A stretch of DNA of 64,000 nt from Rubritalea squalenifaciens DSM 18772. Its GTDB lineage: Bacteria; Verrucomicrobiota; Verrucomicrobiia; Verrucomicrobiales; Akkermansiaceae. The stretch spans positions 620,001 through 684,000 of the forward strand of contig NZ_FQYR01000003.1 in assembly GCF_900141815.1 (NCBI RefSeq), read 5' to 3'. Of the stretch, positions 17,581-26,732 are shown one piece after another. Below the pieces are notes generated by a model. It ran no database searches and had not been told where the DNA came from. It saw only the letters and a program-made list of their open reading frames with translations. The translations under genes were made by a program, and so were the position numbers. The first letter of the stretch is position 1; each line of letters starts with the position of its first letter.

Positions 17581-18093
17581 GATGGGCATCTCTTCATCGC
17601 CCGGGACGGGCGGAAGGAGATCCTGACGAAGAAGAAGACGTTCGATGTTCAAGTCATCCAAGAGGTCGTCTGGTGTTTGTGCGATGACACTGCAGTAAGG
17701 GGTAATTCTGTCTACTTCTGCGATCGTGCAGTGAACCATGGTGGAGACAATATCTGCATCGTACTTCTCACGTTCAAAAATGTTGGTGATACGGAATACA
17801 ACACGTCTCCTGTCCAGATCGTACTCTAAGCCACCGAGATTCATTTGCTTATTGGCACGGTGCAAGAGTTCAAGAAGCAATGGCTGACGCAGCTCGTCGA
17901 TATCCATGGAGGTTTCACCCACGACGCTGAGTGCGTTGAGCTGGGTAAACACCTGGGCAAACAGATGAACCCTAGTGTGGTGGGCTTCAAAAGCTGTGGT
18001 GATCACTTCTCTTCCGGCAACTTGTTCGTGGTGCCAGCCTTGCTCGTTGAAGGCATCTGATACGGAGGTGAGCTGTAGTGATGGTGGCTTCAT
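17578..18093 (-). CDS. YbjN-like protein
   Basis: A 171-residue soluble protein without signal peptide. The pattern of an N-terminal helix (SVSDAFNEQGWHHEQV), a beta-rich centre (THTR-like VHLFAQVFTQLNALSVVGE) and RANKQMNLGGLEYDLDRRRVVFRI fits the YbjN domain (PF10722), which has a type III secretion chaperone-like fold. Function in the family is vague; E. coli YbjN affects motility and stress responses. The gene lies 26 bp after the membrane-protein gene at 18120 on the same strand. Family call is moderate. Confidence 0.72.
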   Translation of the reverse strand: MKPPSLQLTSVSDAFNEQGWHHEQVAGREVITTAFEAHHTRVHLFAQVFTQLNALSVVGETSMDIDELRQPLLLELLHRANKQMNLGGLEYDLDRRRVVFRITNIFEREKYDADIVSTMVHCTIAEVDRITPYCSVIAQTPDDLLDDLNIERLLLRQDLLPPVPGDEEMPI

Positions 18094-18119
18094 AAGTGTG
18101 TGCTTTAAACTGTCCGAGG

Positions 18120-18614
18120 CTAGTTGGCTAGTCTTGAGGTGACCGCTTTTTTGAGTAGTGGGATTTTTGTCTCTGAAATGGGGTTTAAGGTCACCACGAC
18201 ACCGGCTGTTTTTTCTTGGTTGCTGTGTAAGATGAGATTGTTGTCTTCTATTTCCGCAGAATCGATGTCTTGCCAGAAGATGACTTGAAGGTCGGCCTGT
18301 GGTTTGAAGAAGGGGAAAATCTCAATACCTAGAGGGGTGAGAATGATGTAGGCGTGTCTGATGCATCTGAAGGCTACACGTAGACAGATGAATGCTGGAA
18401 TGAGGAAAAGGAAGCTAAGCCACCAGTTCTTTTGGAAGTAGTAATCATTCCAGCCAAGGTTGAGAAAGCCGCAAAACAAAGTACCAATCGTGAGCATGAA
18501 GAAAACAGCGGCGGCGAAAAAGAAGCCTGTGGCTTGTCTGGCTCTTGTGAAACGAAGCTCTTTCTCCGGCTCTGCAATGCTTTTGGTACCTGAGCCAATC
18601 AGCTTGGAAATCAT
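18120..18614 (-). CDS. Two-helix membrane protein with PH-like C-terminal domain
   Basis: A 164-residue protein. Two membrane helices (about 30-53 and 64-83) are followed by a short beta-rich domain beginning HAYIILTPLGIEIFPFF and DLQVIFWQDIDSAEIEDNNL, the pattern of bacterial PH-like domains in YdbT-type membrane proteins. Function unknown. The ATG at 18612-18614 is preferred; an in-frame TTG at 18701 would add 29 hydrophilic residues. It is probably cotranscribed with the YbjN-like gene. Confidence 0.65.
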   Translation of the reverse strand: MISKLIGSGTKSIAEPEKELRFTRARQATGFFFAAAVFFMLTIGTLFCGFLNLGWNDYYFQKNWWLSFLFLIPAFICLRVAFRCIRHAYIILTPLGIEIFPFFKPQADLQVIFWQDIDSAEIEDNNLILHSNQEKTAGVVVTLNPISETKIPLLKKAVTSRLAN

Positions 18615-18787
18615 CTTCTTGCTAGTTTGTTCTGAGGTCTTGTTGGACACTTGGTTCTTGTGTGCGTGCTTGTCTCTCAGTTCAATATCAAATTGAATCA
18701 AGAATTGAAAAGGATAAGGCGTGACTGCTTTGCAGAGTATGGCAAGAAAACTGTTTGTGGAATGGGTGTTTTTAGCGTCCAGTAGTA

Positions 18788-19552
18788 ATGATGAAATTCA
18801 AATTATTACTCACTACTTTATTGTGTGGCGTGTTTTGTAGTTCTCTCTCTGCTGAAGACGGTAAGGAAAAGGATGCAAAAGAGGAGGGCTGGATCCAGCT
18901 CTTCAACGGAAAGGATCTCACTGGATGGACTCCTAAGTTCAAGGGTCACAAGCTTGGTGAAAACTACAAGAACACCTTCAAAGTCGAAGATGGCAAGCTC
19001 ATCGTCGATTATAGCAACTGGGAAAAGTGGGATGGTTCCTTTGGGCATCTTTTCTACAATAAAGAATTCGGCCACTACATTCTGCGTGCTGAGTATCGAT
19101 TTGTAGGCACACAGGTCAAAGGTGGACCTGGTTGGGCGAACCGAAACAATGGTTTCATGATTCATGGCCAATCCGCTGAATCTATGAAACTCGAGCAGGA
19201 TTTCCCAGATTCTATCGAGGTTCAGCTGCTAGGTGGTTTTGGAAAAGGAAATCGCGGCACTTTGAATATTTGTACTCCAGGGACTCATCTTGAAAAGGAT
19301 GGCAAATTGGTCAAAGGGCATGTGATCAATGCCAATGGACCAACTTTCCATGGAGATCAGTGGGTAACTGTAGAGATTGAAGTACACGGTAGTGAAGTGA
19401 TTCGCCACAAGTGCGACGGCAAGGTTGTGATCGAGTATAACAAGCCTCAATTAAATGACGGCACTCTCCTAGAGAAAGGTACGATCTCTATCCAAGCTGA
19501 AACGGCGCCTATCGAGTTCAGGAAGATTGAGCTCAAGCCTCTCAAAAAATAG
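18788..19552 (+). CDS. Secreted DUF1080 (3-keto-disaccharide hydrolase-type) protein
   Basis: A 254-residue exported protein. A signal peptide (residues 1-22, ending SSLSAED) is followed by the DUF1080 jelly-roll domain with its standard opening WIQLFNGKDLTGWTPK and then NGFMIHGQ, SIEVQLLGG and WVTVEIEVHGSEVIRHKCDGK. The domain is abundant in Planctomycetes and Verrucomicrobia and related to LamG/glucanase folds; some members hydrolyse 3-keto-disaccharides. The gene stands alone, ends at a strong terminator and probably serves polysaccharide use outside the cell or in the periplasm. Confidence 0.92.
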   Translation: MMKFKLLLTTLLCGVFCSSLSAEDGKEKDAKEEGWIQLFNGKDLTGWTPKFKGHKLGENYKNTFKVEDGKLIVDYSNWEKWDGSFGHLFYNKEFGHYILRAEYRFVGTQVKGGPGWANRNNGFMIHGQSAESMKLEQDFPDSIEVQLLGGFGKGNRGTLNICTPGTHLEKDGKLVKGHVINANGPTFHGDQWVTVEIEVHGSEVIRHKCDGKVVIEYNKPQLNDGTLLEKGTISIQAETAPIEFRKIELKPLKK

Positions 19553-19583
19553 ACTGTTTTAATAACATAGTCACTAAATGTTT

Positions 19584-19616
19584 AACCTTCCTCGGCATGG
19601 CCGAGGGAGGTTTTTT
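19584..19616 (+). terminator. Rho-independent terminator after the DUF1080 gene
   Basis: The left arm AACCTTCCTCGGC (19584-19596), an ATG loop and the right arm GCCGAGGGAGGTT (19600-19612) form a 13-bp stem with one G-T pair, running directly into TTTTTT. It lies 32 bp after the stop of the DUF1080 gene. Confidence 0.93.
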
Positions 19617-19693
19617 ATGAAATGTAGGGATGGAAAGTATCTGTGCTTGGTATCTGTGTGTAGTTTGTTAAGCACGCCCTGTAGTTCAACTGG

Positions 19694-21481
19694 ATGCCCA
19701 AAGGGAAGTTAGTAGCGGAATGGCTCAGGAATCGCTTAGATGATAAGCAACGATTCTTGGTTTTATGTATACTTATCGGGCTGGCATGTGGTATTTCCGC
19801 GGTTTTATTCCATTGGTCAATTCATCACCTCTTCGAAAGCCTATGGAGGTTTGCTACTTCGCTTGGCGGCTGGAAATTCTATGCCGTGATGGTGGGCGCA
19901 CCAGGGCTTGCAGGACTCGTTGTCGGTTTGGTGGTTAAGTTTTGCTGTAGTGATGCAGCAGGTAGTGGTATCCCGCAGACTAAGTTAGCCTATTATAACC
20001 GCGGTGGTCACATCAGCAGTATGACTGGCTTCTGGAGATTTGTACTGAGTAGCATCTATTGCGGATTAGGGAACAGTCTTGGACGGGAAGGACCCACAGT
20101 TCATATGTCCTCAGCCATTTCATCACGTCTTGGGAGATGGATGTTCAATGATAAGAATCGAGTGCGGTCCGCATTGCCTGTGGGGATGGCGGCTGGTATT
20201 GCGGCAGCTTTTAATGCTCCTTTGTCCGCGATTACCTTCGTGTTTGAGGAGCTTCTGGATAACTTCTCGATGAAGGCTCTTGGGGGCATTGTTGTGGCTG
20301 TGGTTATTGCTGCGGCTGTGAGTAGGACTTTGCTTGGTGAAGACCCGATTCTGGATAGCCATTTTATCAATGAAGAGTTTATTACCTCACCATGGATGGT
20401 CGTAGGTATTCCGATGGGAGTGATTGCAGGTTTGTTAGGTCATGTCTTTGTCAGTTCTGTGCTAGGAGTCAGAGGGCTCTGTAAGAACCGTTTTGCAAAA
20501 TGGTCTTGGCTTACGCCAGCAGTCGGTGGTGTTTGTTGTGGCTTGGTTGGTTTGTTGGCATTACAGCTGACAAGTGGTTATGGTGATCCCCATAACTCAG
20601 TATTCAGTATTGGATATGAGAGTTTAGAGAGAGCGTTTGAAGATAAGCTCGTATGGCAGGTGATCATTATCTTGCTGGTCTGTAAATTTGTGGCGGTAGT
20701 TCTAAACTATGGTACCGGAGGGTCCGGAGGTCTATTTTCGCCGACGCTCTATTTGGGGGGGATGTTGGGAGGCCTTGTGGGATTATTGGTCGTGTTGTCG
20801 AATGGCTTTTTTGATTTCCCGGACTGGCCTGGAGCGCACCAAGTGATCGGTGGTTGTGTCTTGTTGGGGATGGGGGCCATGTTCAGCGCAGTCGTGAGAT
20901 GCCCATTTACCTCGCTTATTATCATCTTTGAAATGACGAGAAACTACTCGCTTATCCTGCCTTTGATGGCTGGGAATATGCTGGCTTGGTCAATTTCAAG
21001 GAAGCTCAGGCCGGTAGCTATTTATGATGCTTTGTTGGTTCAAGATGGTGTAAATTTAAAAACCTTTGCAGCTTACCGCGGTTCTCAGGATTACCGTAAA
21101 TTGCCGGTATCCACCATCATGACCTACGATGTGACCACCCTTGATGTCTCCAAGACAGTGGAGGAGACAGTGAGGGATTTTGGAGCCCAAGGCTTGATAT
21201 ACCACTCTTACCCTATTCTCAATGAAGAGGGGGAGCTTGAGGGGATCGTGACTCGGCATGAAATTGAGGAGGCAGATGCAGAAACCTTGATTGGTTGGCT
21301 TATCACAGATCAGGAACTCTTGACGGTTCCGCCAGAGTGTTCGATTCGTGATGCGGCTCAGTTGATGATCTCCAAGAATTACCAGCAGGTGCCAGTGGTC
21401 TCTCTAGCTCAACCTAAGAAACTATTGGGTGTGATCACCCTGAATGATATCGCTAGGCAGCAGAATGCATCCGTTTTGTAG
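19694..21481 (+). CDS. ClC chloride channel/antiporter with C-terminal CBS pair
   Basis: A 595-residue membrane protein. The three anion-selectivity motifs are present: GSGIPQ, GREGP (with the gating glutamate) and GGSGGLFSP. About 430 residues of membrane domain are followed by two CBS domains (about 470-530 and 540-595), first around STIMTYDVTTLDV and second around VPPECSIRDAAQLMISKNY; such pairs often bind adenine nucleotides. The protein moves chloride or another anion across the inner membrane. I cannot tell channel from Cl-/H+ exchanger. No fluoride riboswitch-like sequence is seen upstream. Confidence 0.93.
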   Translation: MPKGKLVAEWLRNRLDDKQRFLVLCILIGLACGISAVLFHWSIHHLFESLWRFATSLGGWKFYAVMVGAPGLAGLVVGLVVKFCCSDAAGSGIPQTKLAYYNRGGHISSMTGFWRFVLSSIYCGLGNSLGREGPTVHMSSAISSRLGRWMFNDKNRVRSALPVGMAAGIAAAFNAPLSAITFVFEELLDNFSMKALGGIVVAVVIAAAVSRTLLGEDPILDSHFINEEFITSPWMVVGIPMGVIAGLLGHVFVSSVLGVRGLCKNRFAKWSWLTPAVGGVCCGLVGLLALQLTSGYGDPHNSVFSIGYESLERAFEDKLVWQVIIILLVCKFVAVVLNYGTGGSGGLFSPTLYLGGMLGGLVGLLVVLSNGFFDFPDWPGAHQVIGGCVLLGMGAMFSAVVRCPFTSLIIIFEMTRNYSLILPLMAGNMLAWSISRKLRPVAIYDALLVQDGVNLKTFAAYRGSQDYRKLPVSTIMTYDVTTLDVSKTVEETVRDFGAQGLIYHSYPILNEEGELEGIVTRHEIEEADAETLIGWLITDQELLTVPPECSIRDAAQLMISKNYQQVPVVSLAQPKKLLGVITLNDIARQQNASVL

Positions 21482-21536
21482 GGGAGTCTGCTAATTATTG
21501 ATTGCCGTCTACGAGAGTTAGGGGGATGGTTGTTCT

Positions 21537-22682
21537 ATGAGACAATCTGTGCGTGACATGCTCCATGGCGGAGTGGATCACTCTAGGCTGGAGGCTAAGT
21601 ATTCCAGCCTTCTGAATGAGAAGAGAACATCCATAGGCTATCCTGTGAATCAGGACTGGGATTTCAGTGAATTGTTTAAATTTCTGGAAGTCCCAGTGAA
21701 TAACGTAGGTGATCCCTTTCAGCATTCAAATTACAAACTGAACACGCTGGAGTTTGAACAAGAGGTCATAGATGCCTTCGCGCATTTCACCCAAGCGCCA
21801 GATGATCAATGTTGGGGTTACGTAACTAGTGGTGGAACGGAAGGTAATATGTATGGACTCTATTTGGCCCGTGAACTTTACCCAAAAGGAATGGTGTATT
21901 TCTCGGAGGAAACCCACTACAGCGTTGCAAAGATTTTGAGACTCCAGCATACGCCGAGCATCATGCTTCGCGCCCAGGAGAACGGGGAAATGGATTATGA
22001 GGATTTAAGGGAATCTCTTCGGATCAACAGACACCTGCCACCCATTCTCTTTGTTAACATCGGTACAACCATGAAGGGGGCGATTGATAACCTGGATAAG
22101 ATCAAGGAGATCCTCAATGACTTGGCGATTCGGGATTATTACATCCACTGTGATGGAGCCTTGCATGGCATGGCCATGTCTTTCATAGACAATCCTCCCG
22201 CCTGGAACTTTGCGGATGGGGCCGATAGCATTTCTATTTCTGGTCACAAATGGCTGGGTGCTCCCATTCCTTGTGGCGTGGCCTTAGCGAAAAACTCTCA
22301 TGTTGAGCGGATATCAAGGGCAGTGGAGTATGTAGGGGTTATGGATACTACGATCACTGGCTCACGAAGCGGGTTTAGCCCGTTGATGCTCTGGTATGCT
22401 CTTCGGAGGCACGGAGAGGCAGGTCTGAGAGATATGGTGAGAAAAAGCATTGAGTTGGCCAGCTATGCCGTGGAGAGATTTCAGAATGATGGTGTCGAAG
22501 CGTGGCGAAATAGTAATTCACCAATCGTCGTCTTTCCTAGACCTGGTAAAAAAATCATTGAAAAATGGGCCATCGCGCCGAGTGGTGGCATCGGGCATAT
22601 CGTCTGTCTTCCTCACATGGATAGGGCGGTCGTTGATGAATTCATCGAAGATTATCTAAGCGAGAAACAATCAAAAGCATGA
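21537..22682 (+). CDS. PLP-dependent amino acid decarboxylase, histidine decarboxylase type
   Basis: A 381-residue group II decarboxylase close in length and pattern to PLP-type histidine decarboxylase of enterobacteria (about 378 residues). Recognisable parts are NVGDPFQHSNYKLNTLEFE, VTSGGTEGNMYGLYLARE, the PLP-stacking His in SEETHYSVAKILRL, IHCDGALHGMA, and the PLP lysine K238 in SISGHKWLGAPIPCGV. Plant serine decarboxylases belong to the same group, so the substrate may be histidine, serine or another amino acid. AGGGGG lies about 12 nt before the ATG. The stop overlaps the next gene by ATGA, tying it to a tandem-ACT protein. Confidence 0.85.
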   Translation: MRQSVRDMLHGGVDHSRLEAKYSSLLNEKRTSIGYPVNQDWDFSELFKFLEVPVNNVGDPFQHSNYKLNTLEFEQEVIDAFAHFTQAPDDQCWGYVTSGGTEGNMYGLYLARELYPKGMVYFSEETHYSVAKILRLQHTPSIMLRAQENGEMDYEDLRESLRINRHLPPILFVNIGTTMKGAIDNLDKIKEILNDLAIRDYYIHCDGALHGMAMSFIDNPPAWNFADGADSISISGHKWLGAPIPCGVALAKNSHVERISRAVEYVGVMDTTITGSRSGFSPLMLWYALRRHGEAGLRDMVRKSIELASYAVERFQNDGVEAWRNSNSPIVVFPRPGKKIIEKWAIAPSGGIGHIVCLPHMDRAVVDEFIEDYLSEKQSKA

Positions 22683-23071
22683 AGCAAATTATCATACCTA
22701 CAGAAGGGCATGTCGGCGAGTTGGCCGATGTCATGGAAGCTCTGGGTGACATTAACCTTCTTGATATCGATGCCAAGGAGGATGACGATCATGGCTTTAT
22801 TCTCATTAGTGTAGATCGCTATGATGATGCTCTCAGGCGTCTGCGTGCTGTAGGCTATCGCCCGGTGACGGAGGATGCCCTAGTAATCAGGCTCAAGGAT
22901 GAACCTGGAGCGTTGGCTGCCGTGGCAAAGCGCTTCAAGGAGGCGGAGATCAATTTGAGAAGTATACATATTCTCAGACGCCGCAAAGAATATGTGGATG
23001 TCAGTCTGGTAACAGATTGTAATGAGGCCGCTGTAGCAGTTGTAGAGGATTTGGTTGTTAGGAAGAGTTAG
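22679..23071 (+). CDS. Tandem ACT-domain protein
   Basis: This 130-residue protein consists almost entirely of two ACT-like units. The C-terminal one (about 66-130) is textbook: [20 protein letters not shown] followed by [18 protein letters not shown]. The N-terminal half (1-64) has the same beta-alpha-beta-beta-alpha-beta order, weaker in sequence, with [17 protein letters not shown]. Such stand-alone double-ACT proteins bind amino acids. The ATG overlaps the decarboxylase stop (ATGA at 22679-22682), so the pair is translationally coupled, and it may sense the substrate or product of the decarboxylase. uvrB starts 5 bp after the stop. Confidence 0.85.
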   Translation: MKQIIIPTEGHVGELADVMEALGDINLLDIDAKEDDDHGFILISVDRYDDALRRLRAVGYRPVTEDALVIRLKDEPGALAAVAKRFKEAEINLRSIHILRRRKEYVDVSLVTDCNEAAVAVVEDLVVRKS

Positions 23072-23076
23072 TCTAT

Positions 23077-25242
23077 ATGTTTAAGTTGGAGAGTAAATAT
23101 TCACCTCAAGGTGATCAGAGTCAGGCTATTGCTAAACTGGTGAAGTCTTTGCGATCTGGAAATAGGCACCAAACGTTGCAGGGTGTAACAGGCTCTGGGA
23201 AGACATTCACCATGGCGAATATCATCAAGGAGGTGAACAAGCCAACCTTGATTATGAGTCACAATAAGACTCTAGCAGCTCAGCTGTATTCTGAGTTTAA
23301 GACCTTCTTCCCCAGCAACGCGGTTGAATATTTTGTAAGTTACTTCGATTATTATCAACCTGAGGCTTACATCCCGAGAACAGACACCTACATCGAAAAA
23401 GACAGTTCGATCAATGATGAGATCGAGCGTCTGCGTCTCAGTACAATGGGTAGCCTGATCACGAGGCAAGATGTTATCGTTATTGCTTCAGTCAGTTGTA
23501 TTTATGGTTTGGGGTCTCCTGAGGATTATCAGGACATGATGTTGCCCATGCGCGTAGGGCAGGAAATTGGGCGTGATGAGTTTTTAGCCAAACTGGTAGA
23601 TCTACTCTTTGAGAGAAATGACATCAGCTTTCAACGAGGGCAATTTCGCGTTAGGGGAGATGTAGTAGAAATTCGTCCTGCTTATCTGGAGGATACTGCC
23701 ATTCGTGTTGAGTTCTTCGGGGATGAAATTGACAGGATCTCTGAGATAGATGCGATCTCTGGCAGCAAGAGGGGGGATATGGGGAGTTATACTTTCTTCC
23801 CGGCCAAGCAGTTCGTTACCACTGGTGAGAGAATGAAGAAGGCGATCGTGGCCATCCGCAAGGAGATGAAGGAGCGGGTGGCTTGGTTTGAAAAAGAGGG
23901 GAAGCTTATCGAAGCGCAGCGTCTGAGGATGCGGACGGAATACGACATCGAGATGATGCAGGAAATGGGGTTCTGTCAGGGGATTGAGAATTATTCACGC
24001 CACATTACGGCCAGAGAGCCAGGGGCTACGCCATACACCTTGCTGGACTTTTTCCCTGACGACTATCTGTTGCTGGTGGATGAGAGTCATGTGACCATAC
24101 CACAGGTTGGGGGCATGTTTGAGGGTGATAAGAGTCGCAAGACGGTTCTAGTGGAGCACGGCTTCCGCTTACCCAGTGCTCTTGATAACCGGCCTTTGAG
24201 ATTCGAGGAGTTTATGAAGCATACCAACCAGCGAGTCTATGTTTCAGCCACTCCGGGCCCATTTGAAATGATCAATTCACGGCCTGAAAATAAGCGCTTC
24301 ATTCCATGGAAGCGTGGTGAGCAGTCTGCTAACATGGCGATTAAGCAAATTCGTGGACAGGTGACTGCCAGTCCTTCTGCCGAGACTTTGGATGAGTTTG
24401 AGGTTTCCAAGCGTGGTACATCACTGATTGTTGAGCAGATTATTCGTCCGACTGGCCTGCTGGATCCAATATTAACTTTAAAGCCGTTGAAGGGGCAGAT
24501 TGATGAAACCATCGAACTTTGCCGGGACAGGGTTGAGAAGGGGGAGAGAGTTTTGGTGACAACGCTCACCAAAAAGACGGCGGAGGACCTCACAGATTAC
24601 CTTCACGGGGTTGGGTTGAAGGTGAGGTATATCCATGCTGATATTGATGCTATTGAGAGGGTCGAGATCTTGAGAGCCTTGCGAGCAGCAGAGTTTGATG
24701 TGCTCGTGGGCATTAACTTGCTCAGGGAGGGCTTGGACCTTCCGGAGGTCTCTCTCGTTTGCATACTGGATGCAGACAAGGAGGGGTTCTTGCGTAATGA
24801 AACTAGTTTGATCCAGACCGCGGGACGTGCCGCAAGACATGTCCATGGTGAGTGTGTTCTGTTTTGTGACAAGATTACAGACTCTATCCAGCAGCTGTTG
24901 GATGTGACCGAGTACAGGCGAAACCGCCAAATCGAGCATAACAAGGAGCACGGGATTACGCCCCAGAGTGTCGTGCGGGCCGTTCAGCAAAGCCTGCACA
25001 TGCATTCAGAACAGCAAAAGGAAGCAGCCGGTCTTAATCAGTCAATCGTTGCTGAAGATGAAGCTAGCTATAATGCGCTTCAGGTTCTCTCCGAGTTAGA
25101 GGAAGAGATGAGAGATGCTGCGAGTAAGTTGGAGTTTGAGAGGGCGGCGCACTTGAGGGACCAAATTTCCGAACTAAAAAGGCGCGCTGGAAATTCCAGC
25201 AGCGCCTCTGATAAAAAGAAAGTGGATTACCGAAACCCTTAA
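23077..25242 (+). CDS. uvrB: Excinuclease ABC subunit B
   Basis: A 721-residue UvrB, slightly longer than the usual 670. The P-loop GVTGSGKT is at residues 36-43. The beta-hairpin region [20 protein letters not shown], the DEXH-type VDESHVT box, the helicase motif QTAGRAARH and a C-terminal UVR domain ([14 protein letters not shown]) are all present. It verifies DNA damage in nucleotide excision repair together with UvrA and UvrC. It starts 5 bp after the ACT gene and may share that transcript. The last codons contain a hairpin that serves the opposite strand. Confidence 0.97.
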   Translation: MFKLESKYSPQGDQSQAIAKLVKSLRSGNRHQTLQGVTGSGKTFTMANIIKEVNKPTLIMSHNKTLAAQLYSEFKTFFPSNAVEYFVSYFDYYQPEAYIPRTDTYIEKDSSINDEIERLRLSTMGSLITRQDVIVIASVSCIYGLGSPEDYQDMMLPMRVGQEIGRDEFLAKLVDLLFERNDISFQRGQFRVRGDVVEIRPAYLEDTAIRVEFFGDEIDRISEIDAISGSKRGDMGSYTFFPAKQFVTTGERMKKAIVAIRKEMKERVAWFEKEGKLIEAQRLRMRTEYDIEMMQEMGFCQGIENYSRHITAREPGATPYTLLDFFPDDYLLLVDESHVTIPQVGGMFEGDKSRKTVLVEHGFRLPSALDNRPLRFEEFMKHTNQRVYVSATPGPFEMINSRPENKRFIPWKRGEQSANMAIKQIRGQVTASPSAETLDEFEVSKRGTSLIVEQIIRPTGLLDPILTLKPLKGQIDETIELCRDRVEKGERVLVTTLTKKTAEDLTDYLHGVGLKVRYIHADIDAIERVEILRALRAAEFDVLVGINLLREGLDLPEVSLVCILDADKEGFLRNETSLIQTAGRAARHVHGECVLFCDKITDSIQQLLDVTEYRRNRQIEHNKEHGITPQSVVRAVQQSLHMHSEQQKEAAGLNQSIVAEDEASYNALQVLSELEEEMRDAASKLEFERAAHLRDQISELKRRAGNSSSASDKKKVDYRNP
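25176..25207 (-). terminator. Terminator of the TPR gene, lying inside the end of uvrB
   Basis: Within the last codons of uvrB, AGGCGC-GCTGGA (25180-25191) pairs with TCCAGC-A-GCGCCT (25195-25207), a 12-bp stem with one bulged A and an AAT loop. On the minus strand it is followed directly by TTTTT (25180 to 25176), so it is a good terminator for the minus-strand TPR gene, whose stop is 42 bp away. On the plus strand no T-tract follows. Confidence 0.8.
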
Positions 25243-25248
25243 TAGCTT

Positions 25249-26073
25249 CTATTTGTCCTCTGCGGCTTCCTCGTCACCGAAGTAACTTTTGATGTAGCCA
25301 AACTCTACGAGGGTGTCTTCCCAGGATGCGATATGCGCTGGTGACAATTGGTAGACGCGACGACCTTTGGCGAGCCACTGGTCAGCAGCAGAGACGTCTC
25401 CCTTGTAGTAATTGTAGGCAGCATTCGCATAGTAATAGTATGGGGAGTCATCCATGAATCCCTGCTGGTTAGCCAGCTCCGCAATGACTTGTTCATGCTT
25501 CTTCTTCTCATCCTCGTTCTCTGCTTTGTCTGCAAGACGGATGTGGCAGAGCATGATCTTGAAATCCACGAGTCTCTTCATCCCGATGTCTCTATCCGGG
25601 ATGTCAGGTTTGATGGTTTCGAAGAGTTTAAGTGCATCGCTCCATTTATTGGTAACGAAGTCAATTTCGGCCAAGTTGAAGAGAATATTGTATTTGGGAC
25701 CGACTACTTTAACAGCCTGGTCAAAGCTCTCGCGGGCAGAAGCAAAATCACGGATCTCTACATAACAGGCGCCCTTGAGTACGAGAGCCTGAGGATCATT
25801 TTTGAAGATCTCATCCATTTTACGTACCAGATCGAGAGTTTCAAAGATACGCTTGTTCTGGAACAGTTTGGCGGCTTCATTGCGCATCTTGAGGTACTTG
25901 ATGCGTTCTTCCTTCGGGAGGTTCTCAAAGCTTTTGCTAATTTCTTTAAGGAGGTTATCCGCCTCAGCTTTATTCATGTTGGGTTTGGCCTCAGCCTTCT
26001 TATTATCCACAGCCTGTGCAAAGGCTGAGCATGAGAAGACTAGAGATAGCGTTATGAGGGAGCCGATTTTCAT
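25249..26073 (-). CDS. Secreted TPR-repeat protein
   Basis: A 274-residue protein with a signal peptide (residues 1-22, SCSAFAQA) followed by charged helical sequence containing at least two TPR-like units, for example QALVLKGACYVEIRDFASARESFDQA and ILFNLAEIDFVTNKWSDALKLFE. It is likely a periplasmic scaffold; no enzyme motif is seen. It converges with uvrB across only 6 bp and its terminator lies within uvrB. Its specific role is unknown. Confidence 0.85.
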   Translation of the reverse strand: MKIGSLITLSLVFSCSAFAQAVDNKKAEAKPNMNKAEADNLLKEISKSFENLPKEERIKYLKMRNEAAKLFQNKRIFETLDLVRKMDEIFKNDPQALVLKGACYVEIRDFASARESFDQAVKVVGPKYNILFNLAEIDFVTNKWSDALKLFETIKPDIPDRDIGMKRLVDFKIMLCHIRLADKAENEDEKKKHEQVIAELANQQGFMDDSPYYYYANAAYNYYKGDVSAADQWLAKGRRVYQLSPAHIASWEDTLVEFGYIKSYFGDEEAAEDK

Positions 26074-26128
26074 GATGCTGGGTATTTATGGTTTCTGGTA
26101 GGTAATAAAATCTGAATATGATGATTTA

Positions 26129-26719
26129 TCAAGGAGGGTCTGCACTGTAGAGCTTATTTTTTAGAATATACTGCTGAACGGCCGGATTCAACCACGCGAT
26201 GCTACTTGCCGACTTTGGATGATTCCGAATCGCAGTGGCTGAGGCAGGGTGAATGCCCTGTAAAAGAGTGCACTGGTATTGCTCGTATTCTTGCGGTTTG
26301 TCTTGATTGCGGGTGTACACAATAAATTTGACCAGTGAGGCAAAGTGGTCAGGCCTGTTCCAGCGTGGCAGAGAGTTCCATTGGTCGGTTCCCATCAGCC
26401 AGTATAACTCAGCAGCCGGGTAAAGGGTTTTGAAGTGTTCCGCTGTTCTCCAGGAGTATGAAGGAGGTGGTGAGCATAAGTCGAAATCGTCTACCTCTGC
26501 CCATTCGAAGCCCTGGGTGGCTAGTTGGCACATGGCTAGTCTGTGTGCATCTGCTGTGGGAGACCCACCCATTTTATGAGGCGACTGCTTGCAGGGGAGA
26601 AAGATGACTTTGTCTAGGCTACATCTTCTCTTGGCTTCTGCTGCAATGTAGGTGTGTCCGAGATGAATCGGATCAAATGTCCCTCCAATAAGGCATATTT
26701 TAGTTTTCTGAACGGGCAT
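26129..26719 (-). CDS. nadD: Nicotinate-nucleotide adenylyltransferase
   Basis: A 196-residue nucleotidyltransferase of NadD length. GGTFDPIHLGH carries the HxGH catalytic pair; LMGTDQWNSLPRWNRPDHF is the characteristic NadD segment; the C-terminal SATAIRNHP corresponds to the ISSTxIR nucleotide-binding motif. It joins ATP to nicotinate mononucleotide in NAD synthesis. An in-frame start at 26773 exists but runs into chrA; the ATG at 26717-26719, just before the Rossmann strand, is chosen. The gene is divergent from chrA with only 13 bp between starts. Confidence 0.92.
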   Translation of the reverse strand: MPVQKTKICLIGGTFDPIHLGHTYIAAEAKRRCSLDKVIFLPCKQSPHKMGGSPTADAHRLAMCQLATQGFEWAEVDDFDLCSPPPSYSWRTAEHFKTLYPAAELYWLMGTDQWNSLPRWNRPDHFASLVKFIVYTRNQDKPQEYEQYQCTLLQGIHPASATAIRNHPKSASSIAWLNPAVQQYILKNKLYSADPP

Positions 26720-26732
26720 CAGCAGGTAGGAA

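Noticed and set aside
17494-17829. Plus-strand frame of 111 codons across the 17.5-kb hairpins
   Set aside because: It runs opposite the YbjN-like gene and includes the two hairpins; the minus-strand gene is better supported.
19617-19693. Fluoride riboswitch before the ClC gene
   Set aside because: I looked for the conserved fluoride riboswitch core, since some ClC proteins export fluoride, and found nothing resembling it.
25348-26028. A 226-codon plus-strand frame opposite the TPR gene
   Set aside because: It is the reverse of a gene with a signal peptide and TPR pattern; the frame results from codon bias of that gene.
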